Origin: Hyphomicrobium sp. D-2
Lineage (GTDB): Bacteria; Pseudomonadota; Alphaproteobacteria; Rhizobiales; Hyphomicrobiaceae
NCBI RefSeq assembly: GCF_029872155.1
Contig: NZ_JARXLA010000003.1
Span: forward strand, 186,001 to 250,000
DNA: 64,000 nt
Direction of reading: 5' to 3'
The notes under the pieces were generated by a model. The model saw nothing but the letters and a program-made list of their open reading frames with translations. It was not told the origin of the DNA and did not search any database. The stretch's first letter is position 1; every line of letters begins with the position of its first letter. The position numbers and the translations under genes were made by a program. This document shows, in pieces, positions 8,528-16,092 of the stretch.

Positions 8528-10191
8528 CAGGCAAAGTCTTTCGGTTTAGCCAGCCACTCGCGGCCCTTCAGCATCGCGCGCCAGTAGATCGGCGGCAGCA
8601 GCCGCGCCTTGAGCAGCCACGCGGTGCGCGAGGGCTTCATGCCGTCGATGACGAAGCGCGGGAATGTGGGCGTGACCTTGCCGCCGTAGCAGAACTCGGC
8701 CAGCACGATCTTGCCGCGCTCGACGGTGAGCGGACACGAACCATAGCCGTCATAGGCGCGAACTATCGTGAGACGACCTTTATCGCAAAGGATGTTCTCT
8801 GCCACGACGGGCGCCTGCTTGCGGGCCGCCGCCGCAGTTTTTGCATTCGGCGTGCAGGCGGCATCGCCGAGTCCATAGACATTGGCAAAGCGCTTGTGGC
8901 GCAGCGTGGCGTGATCGACATCGATCCATCCGGCGCTATCGGCCAGCGGACTGGCGCGAATGAAATCCGGTGCAAGCTGCGGCGGGCAGACGTGGATCAT
9001 GTCGAACGACGTCTCGACCGTTTCCGTTGAGCCATCGGGGCCGGTTTTCTTGAACCATGCCCGTTGAGCGGGGCCATCGATGGCAATGAGATTGTGATTG
9101 AACTTGAGCTGCGCGTTGTAGCGCTCGACATAGTTCATCAGCGCGGGAACATATTCGGGCACGCCGAACAGCACACCGCCCGCATTATAAAAGCTGACGT
9201 CGATATCCTTGAGCCGCCCTGTACGCAGCCAATGGTCAGCGGAGAGATACATCGCTTTCTGCGGCGCGCCGGCGCATTTGATCGGCATCGGCGGCTGAGT
9301 AAAAATGGCTTTGCCGGATTTCAGATTGCGCACCAGCTCCCACGTGTAGGGCGCCAGATCGTAGCGGTAGTTGGATGTTACGCCGTTGTGGCCGAGCGTT
9401 TCGCTGAGACCCTCGACACCGTTCCAGTTCAGCTTGATACCGGGGCAGACGATGAGGTGGTTGTAACGGATCGCGCGGCAGCCTTCGAGCAGTACGCTGT
9501 TGGTTTCCGGCGAGAAGCTGGCGACAGCAGCTTTGATCCAGGTGACGCGACCGGGCAGCACTGAGGCCATCGATTTCGCTGTCGATTCGGCGCTGAAAAT
9601 ACCGCCGCCGACCATCGTCCAGCCGGGCTGGTAGTAATGGGTTTCGGCCGGATCGATGACGGCGATGTCGAGGTCCGGAGCGCGGCGCAGCAGGCTTGCG
9701 GCAACGGCGGTTCCGGCCGCGCCACCGCCGACGATTACGATATCGTGGCTGGCGACGGGCTTATCCGTTGCTGGCGCACCGTCCTTGGCCGCGCGCTGCA
9801 TCACGCCGGTGACATCGTATCCGGCCAATCGGGCGCGGTTGACGATGTCATCGGCGGGACGCTTGCCGGCCTCAGTCAACGCCCAGAGGATGGTGGAGCG
9901 GGTTCCACTGCGGCAGTAGGCGAGCACCGGCTTGGGGAGCTCAGCCAGCGCCGTTGCGAACGCGGCGGCATCGGCGTCGCTCACCTGGCCAGCGGTGATC
10001 GGCACATAGCGAGCCTGAAGCCCGGCGACAGCCGCGGCAGCGGCAATTTCGGGAAACGAAGGCTGATCGGCGCCTTCACCGTCGGGCCGGTTGCAAATGA
10101 TCGACCGGAAGCCCTCGGCCGCCAGATCCGTCATCTCGGCGGGGCCGATCTGCCCCGCCACCGACAGTTCTTCAGTTAGCTCCTTGGCCAT
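8527..10191 (-). CDS. Fused DUF442-type phosphatase-like domain and sulfide:quinone oxidoreductase-like flavoprotein
   Basis: A 554-residue two-domain protein. Residues about 1-110 are the TIGR01244/DUF442 phosphatase-like fold with a C-R-S-G-T-R-S loop (Cx5R) near residue 92. Residues about 150-554 are an FAD/NAD-linked reductase of the SQR type, with G-G-G-A-A-G-T-A dinucleotide site near 155 and the conserved C-G near residue 308 (K-C-A-G-A-P) plus a C-terminal G-Y-G-S-C-P-L segment. SQR oxidises sulfide to persulfide and passes electrons to quinone. The fusion recurs in proteobacterial sulfide operons next to persulfide dioxygenase, as here. A membrane-associated role is inferred. Confidence 0.85.
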   Translation of the reverse strand: MAKELTEELSVAGQIGPAEMTDLAAEGFRSIICNRPDGEGADQPSFPEIAAAAAVAGLQARYVPITAGQVSDADAAAFATALAELPKPVLAYCRSGTRSTILWALTEAGKRPADDIVNRARLAGYDVTGVMQRAAKDGAPATDKPVASHDIVIVGGGAAGTAVAASLLRRAPDLDIAVIDPAETHYYQPGWTMVGGGIFSAESTAKSMASVLPGRVTWIKAAVASFSPETNSVLLEGCRAIRYNHLIVCPGIKLNWNGVEGLSETLGHNGVTSNYRYDLAPYTWELVRNLKSGKAIFTQPPMPIKCAGAPQKAMYLSADHWLRTGRLKDIDVSFYNAGGVLFGVPEYVPALMNYVERYNAQLKFNHNLIAIDGPAQRAWFKKTGPDGSTETVETSFDMIHVCPPQLAPDFIRASPLADSAGWIDVDHATLRHKRFANVYGLGDAACTPNAKTAAAARKQAPVVAENILCDKGRLTIVRAYDGYGSCPLTVERGKIVLAEFCYGGKVTPTFPRFVIDGMKPSRTAWLLKARLLPPIYWRAMLKGREWLAKPKDFA

Positions 10192-10224
10192 GGCTTGCTT
10201 CCTCCTCTGCTATGTTGGAGGACC

Positions 10225-11115
10225 TTATAGCTCATTGATCGGCACCTTGAGATGCCGTTTGCCGGATTCATCGGGCTCGGGCAGGTTTCCGCCGCGAATG
10301 TTGACCTGGATCGACGGGATGATGAGCTTCGGCAGCTCCAGCGTGCTGTCCCGGGCCTCCCGCATGGCAACGAACTCATCCTCCGTGACGCTGTCGCGGA
10401 CGTGGATGTTGTGCTCGCGCTCCTCGCCGACCGTGGTCTCCCATTTGATCTCGCGGCCGCCGGGCGCATAGTCGTGACACATGAACAGACGCGTTTCAGG
10501 CGGCAGTTCGAGCACCCGCTTGATGGAGCGGAACAGTGTGCGGGCATCACCGCCGGGGAAGTCGGCGCGGGCGGTGCCCCCATCGGGCATGAACAGCGTG
10601 TCGCCCACGAAGGCGGCGTCGCCGATCACATGCGTCATGCATGCGGGCGTATGGCCAGGCGTCAGCATGGCGAACGCGGTCATCGAGCCAATCTGATACG
10701 TATCGCCATCGTTGAATAGCCGATCGAACTGGCTGCCGTCGCGCTGGAACTCGGTGCCTTCGTTGAAGATCTTGCCGAACACCTCCTGTACGATCTTGAT
10801 GTTATCGCCGATGCCCAGTTTGCCGCCGACCTTGCTCTGGATATACGGCGCCGCTGAAAGGTGATCGGCGTGGGCGTGCGTCTCGATCAGCCACTCGACC
10901 TTGAGATCGTTCTTCTTGACGAAGTCGATGATCTCGTCTGCGGACTCATACGCGATGCGTCCGGCGGCGTAGTCGATGTCCATGACGCTGTCGATGATGG
11001 CGCACGCGTTGGAATGCGGATCTTTCACCACATAGCTGATGGTGTTGGTTGGTTCATCGAAGAACGCGGTGATCGGCGGCTTCACGCTGAGATCGACAGT
11101 GTGGGGAATGCTCAT
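10225..11115 (-). CDS. Persulfide dioxygenase-like metallo-beta-lactamase fold hydrolase
   Basis: A 296-residue MBL-fold protein with the metal-binding motif T-H-A-H-A-D-H near residue 70, a second histidine in L-T-P-G-H-T-P and a C-terminal conserved N-I-R-G-G-N-L-P-E-P. These match the ETHE1/Blh group, which oxidise glutathione persulfide to sulfite with Fe(II). ATG 11115 is chosen over GTG 11127 because a GGAGGT ribosome site sits 4-9 bases upstream of it. It lies 33 bases upstream of the phosphatase-SQR gene in the same operon, so the pair would convert sulfide to persulfide to sulfite. Confidence 0.85.
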   Translation of the reverse strand: MSIPHTVDLSVKPPITAFFDEPTNTISYVVKDPHSNACAIIDSVMDIDYAAGRIAYESADEIIDFVKKNDLKVEWLIETHAHADHLSAAPYIQSKVGGKLGIGDNIKIVQEVFGKIFNEGTEFQRDGSQFDRLFNDGDTYQIGSMTAFAMLTPGHTPACMTHVIGDAAFVGDTLFMPDGGTARADFPGGDARTLFRSIKRVLELPPETRLFMCHDYAPGGREIKWETTVGEEREHNIHVRDSVTEDEFVAMREARDSTLELPKLIIPSIQVNIRGGNLPEPDESGKRHLKVPINEL

Positions 11116-11126
11116 GGTGACCTCCA

Positions 11127-11567
11127 CTAAATTTTTGTCTGCGGAGCAGATGGAGAAGATGGCCGTTCGAGTGTGCGCGCCAGAAACATGCCGGCCAGCA
11201 TGGCGCCAACGAAGATGAAGGCCGATGTCGATCCGGTTGAGAGTGCTGCCACCGCTGGCCCCGGGCAGAAGCCGATGAGGCCCCAGCCGATGCCAAACAC
11301 CGCGGCGCCGCCAACAAGCCGAACGTCGATGGCCTTGGCTATCGGCAGTTGGAACGCGTCAGCGAACAGCGGCCTGGAATTACGAAACGCCAGCCGATAG
11401 CCGATTGTCGTCGTGGCGATGGCGGCGGCCATCGTGAAGGCGAGACTGGGATCCCAGGTGCCAGCGAGATCGAGGAAGTTCTGCACTTTGGCAGGATTGA
11501 TCAGTCCAGAGATGAGAAGCCCCAGGCTGAACAGAAGCCCTGCAACAAATGAAATCATGATCTGCAT
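11127..11567 (-). CDS. YeeE/YedE-type sulfur transport membrane protein, copy 2 (DUF6691-like)
   Basis: A 146-residue membrane protein with four hydrophobic segments. It has the N-terminal L-I-S-G-L-I-N-P-A-K-V-Q-N-F-L-D motif typical of the small YeeE/YedE half-proteins and the G-F-C-P-G-P-A motif with a conserved cysteine near residue 100. YeeE-family proteins move thiosulfate or sulfur-containing compounds through conserved cysteines. Here it pairs with the neighbouring copy (11569-12009), one base apart, as two halves of one transporter. The identity of the substrate is inferred. Confidence 0.82.
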   Translation of the reverse strand: MQIMISFVAGLLFSLGLLISGLINPAKVQNFLDLAGTWDPSLAFTMAAAIATTTIGYRLAFRNSRPLFADAFQLPIAKAIDVRLVGGAAVFGIGWGLIGFCPGPAVAALSTGSTSAFIFVGAMLAGMFLARTLERPSSPSAPQTKI

Positions 11568-11568
11568 G

Positions 11569-12009
11569 TCAGCCTCCGATCACGTGGCGGGCGATGAATA
11601 CGGTTGCGACAGCGGTTGCCATGAACACGAGCGTCGCAACGATCGAACGAGGCGAAAGGCGGGCGATGCCGCAGACGCCGTGACCGCTGGTGCAGCCACC
11701 GCCGCGCACGGCGCCAAAGCCGACCAGCAATCCGGCTGCGATCAGCAATGGCACGCTGCTGGAAACTGAAATGCCAATGCCGCTGCCAGTTGCGAAGCTG
11801 TAGATAAGAGGCGCTGCGACAAGCCCGGCGATGAATGCGATGCGCGCGAGAAAGCCGTCGTCTGTGTAGGGCGGCAACAGTCGCGAAACGAATCCGCTGA
11901 TACCGGCGATGCGCCCTGTTGTCGCCATCAGCAGTACCGCCGAAAGGCCGATGAGAACGCCACCAATTGTTGCGGCGAGCGTGCTGTTGGCTGCGAATAT
12001 CTGATCCAT
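11569..12009 (-). CDS. YeeE/YedE-type sulfur transport membrane protein, copy 1
   Basis: A 146-residue membrane protein with hydrophobic helices and the hallmark G-G-G-C-T-S-G-H-G-V-C-G segment near residue 112, carrying the conserved cysteines of YeeE/YedE transporters. The start at 12009 follows an AGGACG ribosome-site-like sequence; the frame is open further upstream, but that part overlaps the DUF2892 gene in another frame and lacks membrane character. It is the first half of the two-protein transporter in the sulfide operon. Confidence 0.83.
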   Translation of the reverse strand: MDQIFAANSTLAATIGGVLIGLSAVLLMATTGRIAGISGFVSRLLPPYTDDGFLARIAFIAGLVAAPLIYSFATGSGIGISVSSSVPLLIAAGLLVGFGAVRGGGCTSGHGVCGIARLSPRSIVATLVFMATAVATVFIARHVIGG

Positions 12010-12052
12010 CTGGACGTCCTTTGGCCTGTAGTAACGGGCGAGCGAAGCTCGA

Positions 12053-12259
12053 TCAGGATTTGGGGCCTGCGCAGCGCTGCCCGCAAGTGCTGACACCGGT
12101 GATGCTATAGGCGGGGCAGACGCGGGCCAGCCCGGTGAGCAGCGGAACAAAGCCGACAAGGCCCCACAGCGTTTGCGGGCCGACGAATACAAGCGAAAGC
12201 AGCACCAGCCCCAGTGTAATTCTCAGGGCTCGGTCCCAGGTTCCAATATTCTTGATCAT
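12053..12259 (-). CDS. DUF2892 inner-membrane protein
   Basis: A 68-residue protein with two hydrophobic helices, the N-terminal M-x-x-N-I-G-x-x-D-R-x-x-R motif and C-terminal conserved Cys (C-P-A-Y, then T-C-G-Q-R-C). These are diagnostic of DUF2892, a small membrane protein that regularly accompanies rhodanese, YeeE and persulfide dioxygenase genes. Function is unknown, possibly a sulfur-carrier or membrane partner. It is the first structural gene of the operon, 44 bases ahead of the YeeE copy. Confidence 0.85.
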   Translation of the reverse strand: MIKNIGTWDRALRITLGLVLLSLVFVGPQTLWGLVGFVPLLTGLARVCPAYSITGVSTCGQRCAGPKS

Positions 12260-12312
12260 GGCGGCAGCTCCAGTTGGTTGGGTACTGGATAGCTGCCCGG
12301 TGCGGGGCCGTA

Positions 12313-12327
12313 TGTGACCAAGTCACA
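12313..12327. promoter_or_regulatory. Perfect dyad TGTGAC-N3-GTCACA, candidate Crp/Fnr-family operator
   Basis: A perfect inverted repeat with 6-base arms and a 3-base spacer lies 54 bases upstream of the DUF2892 start, in the gap between the sulfur operon and its Crp/Fnr-type regulator gene. The half-site TGTGA is a classic Crp-family recognition sequence. The regulator encoded next door is the obvious candidate to bind it. The spacer is shorter than the usual Crp spacing, so this is inference. Confidence 0.5.
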
Positions 12328-12357
12328 GGGTTTGCCGTGCAGAGTCGCAACCCGGTG

Positions 12358-13023
12358 CTACGGCGCTGTGGCAAGCTGGCGCAGCGCTTCGGGCTGCGTG
12401 ATGTCGATGGCGCCACGGGAGGTGGTGATCCAGCCGCGGCGCTGAAATTCGTTGAGCTGGCGGCTGATCACTTCGCGCGCGGTGCCAAGCTCGGCGGCAA
12501 GCTGTTGGTGCGTCAGCTCAATGTGGCCATCAGTGTTGGCGCGCTCCAGAAGCCGTTGGGCCAGTCGCACATCAATGCGCGCAAACGCGACCTCCTCAAT
12601 GACACGGAACAGGTCGGTGACGCGGCGGCTGAAGGCGGTGAAAACGAAGCGGCGGAAATCCGGCGAGCGGGCGATAATGTCGTCAAACGTTGCGCGCGGA
12701 ATGGCGACGGCGGCAACATCCGTTTCGGCTAATGCTTCAGCCTGATAGTCGTCATAGCCCATCAGACACGCTGTCGTCAGCGCGCAGCTATCGCCGGCTG
12801 AAACGCGATACAGCACGATCTCGCGGCCGGTATCGGACACCTGCTGCACGCGCACGGTTCCGCGCAACATCAGAATGAATGCGTCCGGCGCGTGTCCGGG
12901 TCCGAATATGCGCGTACCGGCGGGAAGCTGAACGACACGACTGCTGGCGATGAGGGCAGCAAGAATGTCGTCGGGAAGGCTGTGCAACCCTGGGAAATGC
13001 GAAACCCAATCTTCCGAATGCAT
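12358..13023 (-). CDS. Crp/Fnr-family transcription regulator, probable sulfide operon regulator
   Basis: A 221-residue protein with an N-terminal cyclic-nucleotide-binding-type beta barrel (residues about 20-120) and a C-terminal helix-turn-helix with recognition segment G-T-A-R-E-V-I-S-R-Q-L near residue 178. It has no FNR-type Cys cluster. Two cysteines, in S-C-A-L and A-C-L-M-G near residues 79-86, could sense thiol or persulfide state, as suggested for related sulfide regulators. It is transcribed in the same direction and directly ahead of the sulfur operon, with a dyad operator between. Confidence 0.85.
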   Translation of the reverse strand: MHSEDWVSHFPGLHSLPDDILAALIASSRVVQLPAGTRIFGPGHAPDAFILMLRGTVRVQQVSDTGREIVLYRVSAGDSCALTTACLMGYDDYQAEALAETDVAAVAIPRATFDDIIARSPDFRRFVFTAFSRRVTDLFRVIEEVAFARIDVRLAQRLLERANTDGHIELTHQQLAAELGTAREVISRQLNEFQRRGWITTSRGAIDITQPEALRQLATAP

Positions 13024-13190
13024 GGTTGCTGCCGATGTTTAGAGCCAGGATGAAGCGCTTCACAAAATAGGTTGGCGGTGATCGTCTGTCAGCCAATATG
13101 CAGCGCGGCTTGCACACTGACTATTGACTGGCGCTGCGGTGGTTGTGATGCCAAATATGCGTCACGCATTGCTGACATGAGACACATCGC

Positions 13191-14309
13191 TTGACCGACA
13201 CATTGCCCACATTGGCGGATATTCCGAACGGAATTGTCAGCCTCAGTGACTACGAGCGCTTCGCGGGCGAAACGCTCGACACCAACGCCTGGGCGTATTT
13301 TTCCGGTGCATCGGCGGATGAAATAACCGCCCGCTGGAACAGGCAAGCGTTCGATCGTGTCGGGTTGGAATCGCGCGTGCTCCGTCATGGCAAGGGTGGG
13401 CACACACGCGTAGAGCTGTTTGGAAAGACATTCGAGCATCCGATTCTGGTTGCGCCGGTTGCGCACCAGATGCTGGCGCATCCCGATGGCGAGCAGGCAA
13501 CAGCGGTTGCTGCAGCGGCGCTGGACGCGGGGTTTGTTGTCAGCACGCTGGCGAGCATGCGGCTGGAGGACATCGCCGTTGCCGCGGGTCCGCGCATCTG
13601 GTTCCAGCTTTACATGCAACCGGACCGAGCGGCGACGCTGGATCTGGTGCGGCGCGCGGAGACTGCCGGATATGAAGCCATCGTCGTGACGGTCGATGCG
13701 CCGGTCAGCGGCGCGCGCAATCGCGAGCAGCGGGCTGGTTTTCGTCTGCCGGACGGGATGAGCGCGGTCAATCTCGGCGACTACGCGCAGCATGTGCCTT
13801 CGGCCGCACTGCAGAGCGTCGTGTTCGAGCACTTCCTGCCTATTGCGGCGGTGTGGAGCGACATCGAATGGCTGGCGGCGAATACATCGCTTCCCGTCAT
13901 CCTCAAAGGTATTCTGAACGCTGACGATGCCGAACGCGGGTTGGAGCATGGGGCTGCGGGTGTCATCGTTTCCAATCACGGCGGGCGCACGCTGGATACG
14001 CTGCCGCCGACACTCACCGTGCTGCCGCGCATTGTCGATCGCGTTGCGGGCCGCGCACCCGTGCTGGTGGATGGCGGCATTCGGCGTGGCACGGATGTGT
14101 TGAAGTGCATCGCGTGCGGTGCGTCAGCGGTGATGGTGGGGCGCCCGATCGTGTACGGGCTGGCGGTTGCCGGCGTACGCGGCGTGGCGCATGTGCTGCG
14201 TATCTTGCGCGATGAGCTTGAACTGGCGATGGCGCTGACTGGCTGCCGGACGCTGAGCGATGCCGGGCGGGACTTGCTGGTGACAGATCCGCTGCAACTC
14301 AAGCTGTAG
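13191..14309 (+). CDS. FMN-dependent alpha-hydroxy-acid oxidase/dehydrogenase
   Basis: A 372-residue TIM-barrel protein of the lactate/glycolate oxidase family. Visible family motifs are Y-F-S-G-A near residue 30, the catalytic S-N-H-G-G-R near residue 260, D-G-G-I-R-R-G-T-D near 295 and G-R-P near 322. It would oxidise an L-2-hydroxy acid such as lactate or glycolate, passing electrons to oxygen or a membrane acceptor. The only reasonable start is TTG at 13191; the ATG at 13177 is out of frame. It stands alone, divergent from the Crp/Fnr gene. Confidence 0.88.
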   Translation: MTDTLPTLADIPNGIVSLSDYERFAGETLDTNAWAYFSGASADEITARWNRQAFDRVGLESRVLRHGKGGHTRVELFGKTFEHPILVAPVAHQMLAHPDGEQATAVAAAALDAGFVVSTLASMRLEDIAVAAGPRIWFQLYMQPDRAATLDLVRRAETAGYEAIVVTVDAPVSGARNREQRAGFRLPDGMSAVNLGDYAQHVPSAALQSVVFEHFLPIAAVWSDIEWLAANTSLPVILKGILNADDAERGLEHGAAGVIVSNHGGRTLDTLPPTLTVLPRIVDRVAGRAPVLVDGGIRRGTDVLKCIACGASAVMVGRPIVYGLAVAGVRGVAHVLRILRDELELAMALTGCRTLSDAGRDLLVTDPLQLKL

Positions 14310-14462
14310 CGCGAGCGGTGCGGCTGCGCTGCGTGATGTTTTAATACGAGATCCGCAGAGTTTTGCCGGCTGCCCGGTGCGGGCGTCGCTGCTGGGTGAC
14401 GATCCGGCCAGGGCCGCGCGCAGTGATTGCGCGGGCAGAAACGCGCAGGAATGCGTTCGGAT

Positions 14463-15263
14463 CTATGCTGCGGGATGACGCGCCGGCGTTTCGGCGCGGA
14501 GCAATGCTTCACAGGCAGCATCGCGCAGGTTCGCGTCCGGATGGTTGGCCAGCATTTCTCCGACCTCGCGGCAGAACTGTGGAGGAGCAGCGGCGAACGA
14601 CACGCGCAGCCATTGGGCGGCGGTTTGAGTCTGTCCCATGCGGGCAAGAAAACGCGCCAGATTATATTGTCCGCGGAAGCAGCCACCTTCGGCTGCACGC
14701 TGATACCAACGCGCGGCGGAGCGCAACCGCACACGGCCACGCCAGCCATCCTCGCGGTACTGGCCGATCATGTTCATGGCCTTGATGTTGCCCAGCCGTG
14801 CGGCGCGCACGAACAGCGCCAGTGCGCCTTCCGCGTCTTGCGTTACGCCGTCGCCCTGCATCATCAATGATGCGAGGTTGAACATGGCCCAGGCATGGCC
14901 CTGTTCGATCGCTAGACGATACCAGCGGGCGGCTTCAGCGCGATCGATTTCCACGCCCCAGCCGCATTCGTAACAGCGCCCGACCATGTTCAGCGCGTCG
15001 GCCCGTCCGGAGGCGGCAGAGCGTGCAAACCACCTGTAGGCGGCGGCATAATCCTGTGGCTTGTCCTGCCCAGACAGGTACATATGGGCGAGCAGAAACT
15101 GCGCGAAGGGTGAGCCCTGCTGAGCAAGCTGCTCCGTTCTGCGCGCATCCCGGTTTGCGTCCTGCACGGCCGACGTATCATCGTCATCGGCGTAAATGCT
15201 GACATACAGCGGGCGATATTTTTGCGGAGCGCCGACTTCGGTGTGGAACTCTATCTCACGCAT
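14463..15263 (-). CDS. Sel1-repeat protein linked to the siderophore receptor locus
   Basis: A 266-residue protein of tandem Sel1-like repeats of about 36 residues (units of the A-x-x-x-Y-R-x-A-x-x-x-G-x-A-x-A-x-x-x-L type) from residue 45 to 230. No signal peptide is evident. Sel1/TPR genes of this kind recur beside TonB-dependent siderophore receptors and PiuC-type hydroxylases, which is the arrangement here (27 bases upstream is the hydroxylase stop). The role is unknown; a scaffold function is inferred. Confidence 0.82.
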   Translation of the reverse strand: MREIEFHTEVGAPQKYRPLYVSIYADDDDTSAVQDANRDARRTEQLAQQGSPFAQFLLAHMYLSGQDKPQDYAAAYRWFARSAASGRADALNMVGRCYECGWGVEIDRAEAARWYRLAIEQGHAWAMFNLASLMMQGDGVTQDAEGALALFVRAARLGNIKAMNMIGQYREDGWRGRVRLRSAARWYQRAAEGGCFRGQYNLARFLARMGQTQTAAQWLRVSFAAAPPQFCREVGEMLANHPDANLRDAACEALLRAETPARHPAA

Positions 15264-15290
15264 GACGGAACTCGCTTTACGCTTTGCTGC

Positions 15291-15974
15291 TTACACTTCG
15301 GCCCAGGCGCGGATGAGATTGTGATAGTGCCCAGTGATGCTGACGACAGCGGGATCGTCGTCCGGCATCTGCGCGCGGATGCGCATGATCGATTGATCGA
15401 GATCGAACAGCATGTGCCGTTGCCAGTCGTCCTTCACCATCGACTGCGACCAGAAAAACGACGCCCAGCGGCTGCCCCGTGTCACCGGCGTGACGGAGTG
15501 CAGGCTGGTGGCGGGATAGACGACCATGTGGCCAGCGGGCAGCTTCACGGTGTGGGTGCCATACGTATCGTGCACCACCAGTTCGCCGCCGTCGTAATCC
15601 TCCGGCGGGGTTAGGAACAGCGTCGAGGATACGTCGGTGCGCAGGCGCTCGCCGGTTCCGGGCAGGGCGCGGATCGAACCGTCAACGTGTGCTCCGAAGG
15701 TCATGCCTTCGTCGTAGCGATTGAACATCGGCGGCAGCACGCGCAGCGGCAGCACGGCCGACATGAACTTGGGATTCTTGCCGAGCGCATTGAGGACGAT
15801 CTGTCCGAGCTGTTGCGCTTCAGGCGAATTGATCGGGATCTGCAGATTGTTTTTGACCTTCACCGCCTGATCACCGGCGGTGACGCGACCATCGACCCAA
15901 TCGGTGCTCTCAAGCACGCTGCGGATGTGCGCCACTTCGTCGGCCGAGAGGACATCGGGGATGGTCACGAGCAT
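15291..15974 (-). CDS. PiuC/YbiX-type Fe(II)/2-oxoglutarate PKHD hydroxylase
   Basis: A 227-residue protein matching the usual length of PKHD-type hydroxylases. The iron ligands can be seen as H-V-D (G-A-H-V-D-G near residue 98) and a distal His in [10 protein letters not shown] near residue 158, followed by the 2-oxoglutarate-binding Arg. The N-terminal V-L-S-A-D-E-V-x-x-I-R segment is typical. These enzymes lie next to TonB-dependent catecholate receptors (PiuA, Fiu) and probably modify the siderophore. A hairpin at 16001-16021 separates it from the receptor gene. Confidence 0.88.
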   Translation of the reverse strand: MLVTIPDVLSADEVAHIRSVLESTDWVDGRVTAGDQAVKVKNNLQIPINSPEAQQLGQIVLNALGKNPKFMSAVLPLRVLPPMFNRYDEGMTFGAHVDGSIRALPGTGERLRTDVSSTLFLTPPEDYDGGELVVHDTYGTHTVKLPAGHMVVYPATSLHSVTPVTRGSRWASFFWSQSMVKDDWQRHMLFDLDQSIMRIRAQMPDDDPAVVSITGHYHNLIRAWAEV

Positions 15975-15987
15975 TGTGGGAGCTCCG

Positions 15988-16021
15988 AAAAAAGCAAGAA
16001 TGCCGGGACGGGGGCCCGGCA
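15988..16021 (-). terminator. Hairpin with T-run between receptor and hydroxylase genes
   Basis: On the minus strand a perfect 7-bp stem (16015-16021 with 16001-16007) with a 7-base loop is followed by TTCTTGC and then six T residues (15988-15993). It sits 72 bases after the receptor stop and just ahead of the hydroxylase start at 15974, so it may end or attenuate transcription between the two genes. Confidence 0.6.
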
Positions 16022-16092
16022 GTCTCGTCGTGGGGAGTAGTGCACCGACCGCAGGCGGGAGGTCCTGCGGCCGGTGTTGGTTGGTGGGTAGA

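Noticed and set aside
13089-13979. 296-codon open frame opposite the alpha-hydroxy-acid dehydrogenase gene
   Set aside because: Antisense shadow of a strongly conserved FMN enzyme; composition is Arg/His rich with no domain.
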